In this document: positions 1-8,216 of the stretch, one piece after another
Position numbering within the stretch: position 1 is the first letter of the stretch
Layout: each line of letters begins with the position of its first letter
Assembly (NCBI GenBank): GCA_040757595.1
Contig: JBFLWP010000005.1
Location: 62,001-126,000, forward strand
DNA: 64,000 nucleotides
Direction: 5' to 3'
From: Nitrospirota bacterium
GTDB taxonomy: Bacteria > Nitrospirota > Nitrospiria > Nitrospirales > Nitrospiraceae
Notes under the pieces: generated by a model
Databases searched by the model: none
The model's input: only the letters and a program-made list of their open reading frames with translations
Told to the model about the DNA's origin: nothing
Position numbers and translations under genes: made by a program

Positions 1-223
1 AAGGCACCGCTGTTGCAGTAACTCCTTTCCGTCTGTTGCTACTCGAAGACATTGCCGGACGGTCCGCAAGCGGCTAACTGACCAGTGCGGTGGAGCTTTG
101 ATCGGGCATCCGCTCAATCGAGGATCTTCGTGACGGAAAATTGTCTTCCCTCAGGACGGACGTCGGCACTTTCGGCCTGCTCAAGGCCATGCTCCTCGCA
201 CAGGCCGGCATGAGGATGCACCC

Positions 224-2761
224 ATGGCGAACCCAACGATGCACATCCCGCCATCGTTTTCGGGCGCGGCGTGGCGTCTTCGCCCCCTGGCCCGATTCGG
301 GCTGCTCGGTTTGGGGCTCGGACTTGCCGCGGTGCTGTTCGAGCCCGCTGTCTGGAGGACCGATTTCGCCTCCGGGCTCCTTTCTCACGGCCACTGCTAC
401 CTGTGGAGGCCGGGTCTGGTCTGGCTCCACGTGGTGTCCGACAGCCTGATCGGGTTGTCCTACTTGGTCATCTCCATCACGCTCACCTATCTGGTCTATC
501 GCGCGCGCCAAGACGTCCCGTTCGGCTGGATGCTCCTGGCTTTCGGCTTCTTCATCGTGGCCTGCGGCGGCACGCACCTGATGGAGGTCTGGACCGTCTG
601 GAATCCGCTCTACTGGTTGGCCGGCAACGTGAAGGCGTTGACGGCGGCGGCCTCGGTGGCCACGGCCGTCGTGCTGCCTCCCGTGGTGCCGAAGGTTCTG
701 GCGTTGATCCATGAGGCCAAGCTTTCCGAAGAGCGGCGCAGGCAGGTTCAACAGGCCAACGCCGAACTGAGGGCGCTCAACGAGAAGCTCACCGAGTACA
801 ACCGGCTCAAGACGGAGTTTTTCGCCAACGTCAGCCATGAGCTTCGGACGCCCCTGACCCTGGTGCTGGGGCCGACCGAGAAGCTGCTGCGATCCGGCGG
901 GCTGACCGAGCCCCAACGTCAAGACCTTCAGGTCGTCGAGCGGAACGCCCGCATCCTGCACAAGCAGGTCAACGACCTGCTCGACGTGTCCAAGCTGGAT
1001 GCCGGGAAGATGAAGCTGGCCTACGTCGAGACCGACCTGGCGCGGCTGATCCGCGCGACCGCCGACGATTTTATGGTGCTGGCTCGGGAGCGGCAGGTTG
1101 CGTTTTCGGTTGAGACCCCGCCGACCGTCATGGCTCAGGTGGACATCGAGAAGGTCCAGCGCGTTCTGGTCAACCTCCTCTCCAACGCCTTCAAGTTCAC
1201 CCCGGCCGGCGGGTCCGTGATCGGTCTCCTCCGGACGGGCGGGGATGAGGCGGTCCTGGAGGTCCAGGACGGCGGGCCAGGAGTACCTCCGCACCTCCGC
1301 GAGGCGATCTTCGAGCGATTCCGTCAGGGGGAGGGAGGACCGACCAGGACGTTTGGCGGTACGGGGCTTGGACTGGCCATCGTCAAGGAATTCATCGAAC
1401 TGCACGGCGGCTCCGTCTCGGTCGGCGACGCGCCGGACGGAGGCGCGCTGTTCACCGTCCGGTTGCCGCTTATGGCGCCGCCGGGAGCCGCGGTGCGTCG
1501 CGCTGCGGATCGGCCGGATGAGGCCGACGCGCTCCTCCGCGCGGCGGTCGAAGAGCTGCGGCTGCGGGCCGAGGCTGCCCCGGCCGTTTCGGGGGCGGAT
1601 CGTCCGCTGGTCCTCGTCGTCGAGGACAACCGGGACATGAACCGGCTCCTCGTCGAATGGCTGGCCCCAGACTACCGGACCGTGTCCGCATTCGACGGTC
1701 TGGAAGGGCTCGAGAAGGCCCTCGAGCTGCGTCCCGATCTGATCCTGAGCGACGTGATGATGCCGAAGATGAGCGGCGGTGAACTGATGCGCGCCGTCCG
1801 GGTCTCCCCCGAGCTCTGCGACGTTCCCATCATCATCCTGACGGCAAGGGCCGATGATGAGCTGCGCGTGGGGCTTTTGCGCGAGCGCGCCCAGGACTAT
1901 CTGACCAAGCCGATCCTGATGGAGGAATTGCGGGCGCGGGTCGGCAATCTGGTCGCCGTCAAACGCGCGCGGGACCTGATGCAGCGGGAGCTGTCGAGCC
2001 AGGAGCAGAACGTCGCCGCCCTGGCCAACGAGATCGTGCTGGGCAAGCGCCAAATCGAGCGCTCACTGCAGGCCTTGAAGGAATCCGAGAAACAGCTCGC
2101 GGAGGCCCTGAGAGAAAAGGAGGTGCTCCTGAAAGAGGTCCACCATCGGGTCAAGAACAATCTCCAGATCATCTCCAGCCTGCTCAAGCTCCAGGCGGCT
2201 TCGATCCAGGACCGGCAGGTCCTGGATCTGTTCCGGGAAAGCCAGCGACGGGTCAAGGCCATCGCGCTGCTCCATGACATGCTGTGCGGCGGTCGGGAAG
2301 GCCAGGTGGACATGGCCCTGTACATCCGCCAGTTGGCGCGTCACCTCCGCGAGGCCTACGGGATCGGAGCGGATGGGCCGAGAATCGGCATCGAGGTGGA
2401 CCAGGTTTCCTTCAACATGGACATGGCGATGCGGTGCGGGCTCATCATCGGGGAGCTGCTCTCCAATTCCCTCCGGCACGCTTTTCCAGACGGTCGAAGC
2501 GGGACGGTCACGGTCGCGCTGGCCGTCGAGGCCGGTGGGCGTTTGCGGATCAGCGTCGGCGACGACGGGGTCGGATCGAGTCAGCCGCTCGATCCCGCCC
2601 AATCTCAAACTCTGGGGCTCCAACTGGTCTCCATGCTGGTGAGGGACCTGGAAGGAACGGTGGAGATGCGCAGCGCCCGCGGGACGACGATCACGATTCT
2701 CCGTCCGTTCTCCAAAGGGGAGGGCGCCGGCCATGCCCAAGAAACAAATCCTCATCGTTGA
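224..2761 (+). CDS. Hybrid histidine kinase with ethylene-receptor-like sensor domain
   Basis: An 845-residue membrane sensor kinase. Residues about 65-160 form three membrane helices that resemble the ETR1 ethylene-binding domain: Asp73, Tyr80 and the motif FIVACGGTHL with Cys114 and His118, the pair that binds Cu(I) in plant and cyanobacterial receptors. A linker coiled coil leads to a HisKA domain (SHELRTP, His205) and an HATPase domain. A receiver follows (phospho-acceptor Asp in LILSDVMMPK), and then a second kinase module of HisKA_2 type (EVHHRVKNNLQ) with its own HATPase. Two kinase cores in one chain is unusual. The ATG at 224 is the first in-frame start before the membrane region. 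The 3' end overlaps the next regulator by 29 bases, so the two are probably coupled. Ligand binding is inferred from the motif only. Confidence 0.9.
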   Translation: MANPTMHIPPSFSGAAWRLRPLARFGLLGLGLGLAAVLFEPAVWRTDFASGLLSHGHCYLWRPGLVWLHVVSDSLIGLSYLVISITLTYLVYRARQDVPFGWMLLAFGFFIVACGGTHLMEVWTVWNPLYWLAGNVKALTAAASVATAVVLPPVVPKVLALIHEAKLSEERRRQVQQANAELRALNEKLTEYNRLKTEFFANVSHELRTPLTLVLGPTEKLLRSGGLTEPQRQDLQVVERNARILHKQVNDLLDVSKLDAGKMKLAYVETDLARLIRATADDFMVLARERQVAFSVETPPTVMAQVDIEKVQRVLVNLLSNAFKFTPAGGSVIGLLRTGGDEAVLEVQDGGPGVPPHLREAIFERFRQGEGGPTRTFGGTGLGLAIVKEFIELHGGSVSVGDAPDGGALFTVRLPLMAPPGAAVRRAADRPDEADALLRAAVEELRLRAEAAPAVSGADRPLVLVVEDNRDMNRLLVEWLAPDYRTVSAFDGLEGLEKALELRPDLILSDVMMPKMSGGELMRAVRVSPELCDVPIIILTARADDELRVGLLRERAQDYLTKPILMEELRARVGNLVAVKRARDLMQRELSSQEQNVAALANEIVLGKRQIERSLQALKESEKQLAEALREKEVLLKEVHHRVKNNLQIISSLLKLQAASIQDRQVLDLFRESQRRVKAIALLHDMLCGGREGQVDMALYIRQLARHLREAYGIGADGPRIGIEVDQVSFNMDMAMRCGLIIGELLSNSLRHAFPDGRSGTVTVALAVEAGGRLRISVGDDGVGSSQPLDPAQSQTLGLQLVSMLVRDLEGTVEMRSARGTTITILRPFSKGEGAGHAQETNPHR

Positions 2762-3731
2762 GGACGAACCGGTCATTGCACTGGACATTCAGTACAGCCT
2801 GACCAAGGCCGGCTATTCGGTGACGGGGATTGCGGTCTCGGTTGACGGCGCGCTCAGCAAGATCACCGACGATGCGCCGGACCTCGTGTTGATGGACATC
2901 GTGATCAAAGGGGACACGGACGGGATCGAGGCCGCCCGCCTGATCAGGGAGCAGCACGACATTCCAGTGGTCTTTCTGACGGCCTACGGCGACGATGAGA
3001 CTCTGCAGCGGGCCAAGCAGGCCTGCCCGTTCGGGTTCGTGCTCAAGCCGTTCGAGGACCGGGACCTGCGTGCGGCCGTCGAGGTGGCGTTGTCCAAGCA
3101 CGAGGCCGACCAGCGGGTCAAGGAGCGGGTGCGGTGGCTGGACGCCACGATCCGCGGCCTCGGCGATGGCGTGATCGCCACGGACCGGCAGGGGCGCGTT
3201 TCGTTCATGAACTCCGTCGCGGAGGCCATCACTGGCTGGTCCCAGGCCGAGGCCGTCGGAAGGGCGATCGCGAGCGCATTTGATGTCCGGCGTGCCGGAT
3301 CCCGGATCGTGGTTGAGGCGTTCGTCGCCGAGGCTGTGGAAGAGCGTCGCCCGGTGGGGTTGCCCGGCCGGACCTCGCTCATCGCCAGAGACGGCGTCGA
3401 GCATCCGATCTCCGGCAGCGTCACCCCGGTTTGGGATGCGCGGGGAAACGTCGTCGGCGCGGTCGTCGCGTTCTACGACGTCCTGCTGCGCAGCCAGGGA
3501 GAGGGGAACGTCGAGGGCCAGACGCGGGAGTTGCAGGACGCGATGCGCGTTCTCAGAATCCTGAAAGGCCTGCTCCCCATCTGTGCGTCCTGCAAGAGGA
3601 TCAGGGATCAACACGGTGACTGGAAGACGATCGAGACCTATTTTGGCGAACGCTCGGAGATCCAGTTCAGCCACGGGATCTGTCCGATGTGCCTCGACAG
3701 ACTGTATCCGGGAATCGGGCGAGAACCATGA
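2733..3731 (+). CDS. Response regulator with PAS domain and Cys-rich C-terminus
   Basis: A 332-residue protein with an N-terminal receiver domain (acidic ILIVEDE start, phospho-acceptor Asp in LVLMDIVIKG, and a Lys in VLKPFEDRD). A PAS domain follows at about residues 130-250. The C-terminal segment carries CASCKRIRD, then FSHGICPMC. This Cys-containing tail recurs in bacterial two-component proteins, but I cannot assign its function. There is no DNA-binding or catalytic output domain. The gene overlaps the hybrid kinase by 29 bases and is the likely phosphotransfer partner of its second (HisKA_2) kinase module. Confidence 0.87.
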   Translation: MPKKQILIVEDEPVIALDIQYSLTKAGYSVTGIAVSVDGALSKITDDAPDLVLMDIVIKGDTDGIEAARLIREQHDIPVVFLTAYGDDETLQRAKQACPFGFVLKPFEDRDLRAAVEVALSKHEADQRVKERVRWLDATIRGLGDGVIATDRQGRVSFMNSVAEAITGWSQAEAVGRAIASAFDVRRAGSRIVVEAFVAEAVEERRPVGLPGRTSLIARDGVEHPISGSVTPVWDARGNVVGAVVAFYDVLLRSQGEGNVEGQTRELQDAMRVLRILKGLLPICASCKRIRDQHGDWKTIETYFGERSEIQFSHGICPMCLDRLYPGIGREP

Positions 3732-3944
3732 GGGCGCTCGCCGATCAAAAGGGGAATCGGCCTCCCTTGCCCGCGGGGACGGATTGTGCTTTGATTCGCG
3801 CCGAGTCGGTTGGCCGCCACGTGCGCGCGCCCTTTCGATCGGGAAGCTTTGTAGGACGAACACCGATTCTCAACGAGCCGGTTTTGGCGGATTCTATGGG
3901 GTTGTTATCCGTCGGGTGTACGGACTGCGGACGACCGGAACGCG

Positions 3945-4577
3945 ATGTTCAAGATACTCATCGCCGACAGCCACGAGGTGTCACGCCTCGGGTTAAGGCA
4001 ACTCCTCTCGCACGAACCTGACCTGACAGTCGCGGCCGAGGCGCTCACGGCTCAGGATCTCCTCAAGCTGGCCGCGAAGCAGGACTTGGACGCGGTCGTG
4101 CTCGATTTGAACCTGGGGAACAAGGGCGGACTGGATCTGTTGAAAGAACTCAGGCGCGTCCGCCCGGACCTGCCGGTTCTGGTTTTCACGGGGCATCCGG
4201 AGCAGCAGTATGGCCTGCGCGCGATCAAGGCCGGCGCCAGGGGCTATGTTTCCAAGGCGAGACCGGCCAAAGAGATCGTCAAAGCCCTCAGGACCGTCTG
4301 TTCAGGCGGCAATTCCGTGAGCGAGTTGCTGGCTGATCGCCTGGCGATGGAGCGGAGGGCGGGCGCCTACGAACACCTCCATGACGGACTGTCCAACCGA
4401 GAGTTCGAGGTTCTCCTGTTGATCGCCTCGGGCTACACGGTCACCGAGATTGCCCGTCGCCTGGCCCTGAGCGTCAAGACCGTGAGCACGCACCGAACCA
4501 GGATTCTGGAGAAGATGGGGATGAAGAGGAACCAGGAGCTGATCCGGTACGCGTTCAGCCAAGGCCTGGTGAACTGA
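3945..4577 (+). CDS. NarL/FixJ-family response regulator
   Basis: A 210-residue two-domain regulator. The receiver (residues 1-120) has the Asp pair near the N-terminus and a phospho-acceptor Asp in VVLDLNLG. The LuxR-type helix-turn-helix (residues about 145-205) has LSNREFEVLLLIASG and the recognition segment VKTVSTHRTRIL. It is a predicted transcription factor activated by phosphorylation. The 213-base gap upstream suggests a separate promoter, although it lies in the same direction as the kinase pair. The output domain is HTH, not ANTAR, so this is not the expected reader of the leaders at 9.4 and 10.5 kb. Confidence 0.9.
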   Translation: MFKILIADSHEVSRLGLRQLLSHEPDLTVAAEALTAQDLLKLAAKQDLDAVVLDLNLGNKGGLDLLKELRRVRPDLPVLVFTGHPEQQYGLRAIKAGARGYVSKARPAKEIVKALRTVCSGGNSVSELLADRLAMERRAGAYEHLHDGLSNREFEVLLLIASGYTVTEIARRLALSVKTVSTHRTRILEKMGMKRNQELIRYAFSQGLVN

Positions 4578-4663
4578 GCCGGCTTCGTTCGGCGTGGTAG
4601 CGCCAAAGCGGGGAGTCCGAGGCCTGCGCAGGGACGATCCGGGCGGGGAGGCCGCGCGAGCGG

Positions 4664-5011
4664 CTAGGTGCTGTACCGGAGGCGGGTGCCGAGCTCCACG
4701 GAGAGCTTGATCTCCTCGGCAGACAGACACTTGGGAAAGTAGGCGCCGGAAACCTGAGCCCCGTTGAGACTGGCGCCTTCCAAACAGGCGCCCCGGAAGT
4801 CGATCCCGCGAAGATCCGCCTGGCGGAAGTAGCAGTCGCTGAAGTCCAGCCCGTCCGCATCAATCCCGCGCAGGTCCAGGTTCCGGAAGTCGCAGGCCGT
4901 CAGGTCCGGCTTGTCGCCAGCGGCCTTTTTTCTGTTGAACTCCGCGAGGTTTCCCGCCCGGAGCAGCTGGTACATCGGGTCGTCGGAGATCCGCAGTTTC
5001 TTCGGTTCCAT
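4664..5011 (-). CDS. Pentapeptide-repeat protein
   Basis: A 115-residue protein. Residues about 35-95 contain A(D/N)LxG-like pentapeptide units (for example LDLRGIDADGLDFSD), which build a right-handed beta helix. It has no signal peptide. Family members range from topoisomerase-protecting DNA mimics to proteins of unknown role, and nothing here allows a choice. It is transcribed against its neighbours as a single gene. Confidence 0.8.
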   Translation of the reverse strand: MEPKKLRISDDPMYQLLRAGNLAEFNRKKAAGDKPDLTACDFRNLDLRGIDADGLDFSDCYFRQADLRGIDFRGACLEGASLNGAQVSGAYFPKCLSAEEIKLSVELGTRLRYST

Positions 5012-5184
5012 GGGGCACCCTCCGCGAGCGGCCGTACACCGCGCACGTCCTCTATCGGAGGAATCCAGAAATTTCTTGAGGCGCGCCGGGCAGGCCCGTT
5101 GATTTGCACGGACCGGCGGCGGTATCGTGTGGCTCGGTCATAACGGGCTGAGAACCAACACCGCCAGCGTCCCGGAGGTGTCCC

Positions 5185-5544
5185 ATGGGACCGACCAAGG
5201 TGATCGTGAAAAGCGGCGCCCTCTACGATGCCAACACCGGCAGGCTGATCAAGGACGGTCTGGCGACCCCGCAGGCGGTTCGGGACTACGCGGCCCGGCA
5301 TTACGTCGCCGTCCCCGAGACGGATCAGGCTGGCCGGCCTTGGGAGTTCGAGGGCCAACCGGTCTACTGCCTGCGTGGAACGCAGTACGAGACGCTCGAC
5401 GGTCGCCGGCTGCCCCTCGCCCGCTGTCCGGACTGCGGCGGGATGGGAGTGCGGATTGAGGAGGCGACGGTGGATTCGGATTGCATCCGGTGCACGGCCT
5501 GCGGGCATGAGTTCGACGCCAGGCTGGAGATGATGGAGAGCTGA
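5185..5544 (+). CDS. Hypothetical protein with C-terminal zinc-ribbon-like cysteines
   Basis: A 119-residue cytoplasmic protein that I do not recognise. The C-terminal third has CPDCGG and, after a short loop, CIRCTACG, a plausible zinc ribbon. The ATG at 5185 is preceded by GGAGGTG at good spacing, which supports this start. The stop lies 7 bases before the mutY-like gene, so co-transcription is likely. Confidence 0.7.
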   Translation: MGPTKVIVKSGALYDANTGRLIKDGLATPQAVRDYAARHYVAVPETDQAGRPWEFEGQPVYCLRGTQYETLDGRRLPLARCPDCGGMGVRIEEATVDSDCIRCTACGHEFDARLEMMES

Positions 5545-5551
5545 ACGGCCG

Positions 5552-6295
5552 ATGGCTCGGCGAAGAGGCGCGACCCTCAAATCGGCCAGGCGGGCAAAGG
5601 CCGGGAAGCGAGCGGGGCGCCAGGCGCCCGTCTCCATCGAGCCGGGCCTCAAGCGCCGGTTCCAGACCAGGCTTCTGAAGTGGTACCGGCAGCATGGCCG
5701 CGACCTGCCCTGGCGCAAGACGTCCGATCCCTATGAAATCCTGGTCTCCGAGGTCATGCTTCAGCAGACCCAGGTGGACCGGGTCGTCCCCAAGTATCAC
5801 GAGTTCCTTGAGCGTTATCCGAGCTTCCGGCACCTGGCCGAAGCGCCGGTGGAGGAGGTTCGGGCTGCCTGGTATCCCCTCGGGTACAACGTCCGGCCCT
5901 ACCGCCTTCACAGCATCGCGCGAGAGGCCGTGGCCCGGTATGGAGGGACGCTGCCGAGGGACCCGGATGCGCTGCTCTCATTCAAAGGGATCGGCCGCTA
6001 CACGGCCGGGGCGGTCCGGTCCTTCGCCTTCAACGAAGACGCACCCATCCTGGACACGAACGTCATCCGGGTGCTGCATCGGGTGTTCCTGGGAAGCGGG
6101 GACCCGAAAACGCAGAAGTCCCGTCTCTGGGCCCTCTCCGAGGCCTTGATCCCGAAGGGGAAGGGCTACGACTTCAACCAGGCCATCATGGACTTCGGCG
6201 CCATCGTCTGCACCGCCCGCCATCCCTACTGCCTGCTCTGTCCCATGCGGGACTTCTGCAAGAGCTACCCGTTCGATTCCGGACGTGACAAGTGA
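5552..6295 (+). CDS. mutY: Short MutY-type A/G-specific adenine glycosylase
   Basis: A 247-residue HhH-GPD base-excision glycosylase. It has LPWR, SEVMLQQTQV (catalytic Glu), the helix-hairpin-helix region FKGIGRYTAGAV and the catalytic Asp in LDTNVIRVLHR. The iron-sulphur loop CTARHPYCLLCPMRDFC gives C-X6-C-X2-C-X5-C, as in MutY. MutY normally has a C-terminal NUDIX-like domain that recognises 8-oxoguanine and runs to about 350 residues. Here the protein ends right after the cluster. A separate NUDIX hydrolase gene follows. The last codons and stop lie in a repeat-cassette arm. Another HhH-GPD specificity, such as a mismatch thymine glycosylase, cannot be excluded. Confidence 0.85.
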   Translation: MARRRGATLKSARRAKAGKRAGRQAPVSIEPGLKRRFQTRLLKWYRQHGRDLPWRKTSDPYEILVSEVMLQQTQVDRVVPKYHEFLERYPSFRHLAEAPVEEVRAAWYPLGYNVRPYRLHSIAREAVARYGGTLPRDPDALLSFKGIGRYTAGAVRSFAFNEDAPILDTNVIRVLHRVFLGSGDPKTQKSRLWALSEALIPKGKGYDFNQAIMDFGAIVCTARHPYCLLCPMRDFCKSYPFDSGRDK

Positions 6296-6368
6296 CGGGT
6301 GACACGTGATGAGACGGAAATGAGCAGGATGAGACAGACCGATCACTCGTCACGTGTCACGCGTCACG
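6283..6368. repeat. Intergenic inverted short-word repeat cassette (GTGAC type)
   Basis: The left arm at 6283-6314 repeats the word GTGACN(2-4). The right arm at 6341-6368 repeats CGTCAC and is close to its reverse complement, so a long imperfect hairpin can form. The cassette contains the stop of the mutY-like gene and the first codons of the next gene. Confidence 0.75.
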
Positions 6369-6787
6369 ACATCATTCAAGTCGCGGCCGGCTTGATCCGC
6401 CGCGACGGCCGGTACCTCATCACGCGCAGGAACCGGGAGGCCCACCTCGGAGGGCTCTGGGAGTTTCCCGGCGGCAAGCGGGAGCCGGACGAGTCGCTCG
6501 AGGAATGTCTCCGCCGGGAGCTGCGCGAGGAGCTGGGGATCGAGATCACGGCACCGACTCTTTTTCGGGTCGTCCGGCATGACTATCCGGAGAAGCGCGT
6601 CGAGCTGCACTTCTTTCTCTGCTCGATCGAGACCGGCCTGGAACGCCCGCTGGGCTGCGCCGACCTGCGCTGGATGACGCCGGCGGAGATGCCCCGGTTC
6701 GACTTTCCGCCCGCTGACCGGCCGGTGATCGAGTCGCTGCAAAAAGACGTCGTGCGTCGTCCGCAAAGGCAGATCCGACCCGAGTGA
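6329..6787 (+). CDS. MutT-type NUDIX hydrolase
   Basis: A protein of about 152 residues with a complete NUDIX box (GKREPDE, then RELREELGI, fitting GX5EX7REUXEEXGU). It probably hydrolyses oxidised nucleoside triphosphates such as 8-oxo-dGTP, completing an oxidised-guanine repair pair with the adjacent glycosylase. It could also be another small NUDIX specificity. In-frame ATGs lie at 6299, 6320 and 6329. I chose 6329, but all are weakly supported because the first 12 or so residues are encoded by a repeat-cassette arm. The conserved domain starts at IIQVAAGLI. Confidence 0.83.
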   Translation: MRQTDHSSRVTRHDIIQVAAGLIRRDGRYLITRRNREAHLGGLWEFPGGKREPDESLEECLRRELREELGIEITAPTLFRVVRHDYPEKRVELHFFLCSIETGLERPLGCADLRWMTPAEMPRFDFPPADRPVIESLQKDVVRRPQRQIRPE

Positions 6788-6828
6788 CGAGCGACGAGTG
6801 GCGAACGACGAATAACGGATGACGGCGT
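6784..6828. repeat. Single-arm short-word repeat (GACGAG type)
   Basis: The gap between the NUDIX and acetyltransferase genes is filled with variants of the word CGACGAGTGGC/CGACGAATAAC. It has the same character as the two-armed cassettes, but no matching opposite arm is visible. Confidence 0.55.
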
Positions 6829-6832
6829 TGCG

Positions 6833-7387
6833 ATGCTGCGCTTTCCGCTGGATGCGAAGCTCAAGGACGGGACGCCCATCCAGCTCGTGCTGGCCGATCA
6901 GGACGACGTGGAGCCCTTGCGGAGCCTGTACCGGATCATCGTGGCGGAGGGCACCTCCTATCCGCACGAACGGCCGCCGGATCGCGAGGACTTCCTGGAC
7001 TACTGGTTCCGGGGGAAGAGCACCGTCGCCGCCTACGTCCGGACCGGAGGCCGGAACGGCGAGAGCGAGCTGATCGGGGCCTTCTATCTCAAGCCGAACT
7101 GGCCGGGGCGGGCCAGGCAGGTGGCCAACGCCGGATTCGTCGTGGCGCCTCAGTGGCGGAACAGGGGGCTGGGCTGGCTGCTGGGCGCCACCATGCTGCA
7201 GTATGCCAGGGATCTCGGCTACAAGAGCGTCATCTTCAACCTGGTCTTCTCCGAGAACCTGATCGCACGGCACCTCTGGCGGAAGCTGGGATTCGAGGAA
7301 CTGGCCGTGATTCCCGGGGCCGTCCGCAAGGACGACGGGACCTACCAGGACGCGGTCGTCATGTGGAGATCGTTGCTGGAGCGGTGA
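6833..7387 (+). CDS. GNAT-family N-acetyltransferase
   Basis: A 184-residue acetyl-CoA-dependent acyltransferase. Motif A is AGFVVAPQWRNRGLG (the R/Q-x-x-G-x-G/A pyrophosphate loop), followed by LGYKSVIFNLVFSEN and the C-terminal LWRKLGFEEL typical of GNAT folds. The substrate is unknown. It lies between two repeat cassettes in a co-directional run of repair and nuclease genes. Confidence 0.85.
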   Translation: MLRFPLDAKLKDGTPIQLVLADQDDVEPLRSLYRIIVAEGTSYPHERPPDREDFLDYWFRGKSTVAAYVRTGGRNGESELIGAFYLKPNWPGRARQVANAGFVVAPQWRNRGLGWLLGATMLQYARDLGYKSVIFNLVFSENLIARHLWRKLGFEELAVIPGAVRKDDGTYQDAVVMWRSLLER

Positions 7388-7475
7388 TGGGTGAAGGGTG
7401 ATGTGTGATGAGTAGCAAGGGATCAAGCTCCTCCAGGAATTTGCCCCCCATCACTCGTTGCCCATCACCCATCAC
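7384..7475. repeat. Intergenic inverted short-word repeat cassette (GTGATGG type)
   Basis: The left arm at 7384-7412 is made of GTGATGGGTGA-like words. The right arm at 7449-7475 is made of CCCATCAC words and is nearly its reverse complement. The 36-base loop is unrelated to either arm. The stop of the acetyltransferase gene lies in the left arm. Confidence 0.75.
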
Positions 7476-7484
7476 GAAGCCTCT

Positions 7485-8195
7485 ATGAAAGTCGTCCTCG
7501 ACATCGAGACCGTCCAGCCCTCCCGCGAGGAGTGGGCGCGGCTCGTCGGGCTCGGAGAGCCGGGCGAGGCGCTGCTCGAAGCGGCGGACAACCTGTTCGA
7601 CCGGGCCGAAGCCTCGGAGAAGAAACGGCTGGAGGACGAGCAGTATGCCCGCTCGGCCTTCGACGGGACCTTCAGCCGCATCGTCTGCATCGGACTCGTG
7701 CTCCTCTCCGACTCGCTGGAGCCGCAGGGGGCCGTGGCCTGGTACGGGGGCAACGAAAGGGAGTTGCTCCAGCAGTTCTGGGCCAGGCTGGGGCAGGCCA
7801 GGCCGGTTCTCTACGTCACCCACAACGGGCTCGGGTTCGATCTCCCGTTCATCAGAAAACGCTCCGTCATCCATCAGGTCAAGCCGAGCCTGGAGATCCC
7901 CCTGGCCAAATTCCGCACCGACCCGGTCTACGACACGATGGCGGTCTGGAGCAACTGGGAGCAGCGGGGGTGGGTCAAGCTGGACGTGCTGGCCAGGGCG
8001 CTGAACGTGGAGACGAAGTCGGGGAGCGGAAGGCAGGTGGCGGACATGTGGGCGAGGGGGCAGGGGCGCGAGATCGCGGAATATTGTTTGCAGGATACCT
8101 ACGTCACCTATGCCTGCTATTGCCGCATGAACTTCCGTGAGCCGCTGTCCCGCGAGGTCGTGCTGGCGAAGAAAGAGTTGATCGAAACGCGGTGA
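7485..8195 (+). CDS. Predicted PolB-like 3'-5' exonuclease
   Basis: A 236-residue protein of the DEDD exonuclease superfamily. Exo I is VVLDIETV, Exo II is in THNGLGFDLPF, and the C-terminal part EIAEYCLQDTYVTY carries the last acidic residue. It resembles the stand-alone family related to the PolB exonuclease domain. It should degrade single-stranded DNA or RNA from the 3' end with two metal ions. I start it at the ATG at 7485, which begins directly at the conserved strand. An upstream TTG at 7458 would only add repeat-encoded residues. Confidence 0.83.
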   Translation: MKVVLDIETVQPSREEWARLVGLGEPGEALLEAADNLFDRAEASEKKRLEDEQYARSAFDGTFSRIVCIGLVLLSDSLEPQGAVAWYGGNERELLQQFWARLGQARPVLYVTHNGLGFDLPFIRKRSVIHQVKPSLEIPLAKFRTDPVYDTMAVWSNWEQRGWVKLDVLARALNVETKSGSGRQVADMWARGQGREIAEYCLQDTYVTYACYCRMNFREPLSREVVLAKKELIETR

Positions 8196-8216
8196 GGCGG
8201 ACCGGTCTGCAGGGCG

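Noticed and set aside
74-2053. Long antisense open frame of about 660 codons opposite the hybrid kinase; similar long antisense frames lie opposite ureC (19044-20780) and nrdJ (31212-33167, 34575-36518).
   Set aside because: Each is the complement of a strongly conserved protein gene, has no recognisable domain, and is Pro/Arg/Gly/Asp-rich in the way GC-rich antisense frames are.
3945-4577. The response regulator as the ANTAR antiterminator for the two leaders.
   Set aside because: Its output domain is a LuxR-type helix-turn-helix (SVKTVSTHRTRIL), not the ANTAR three-helix domain.
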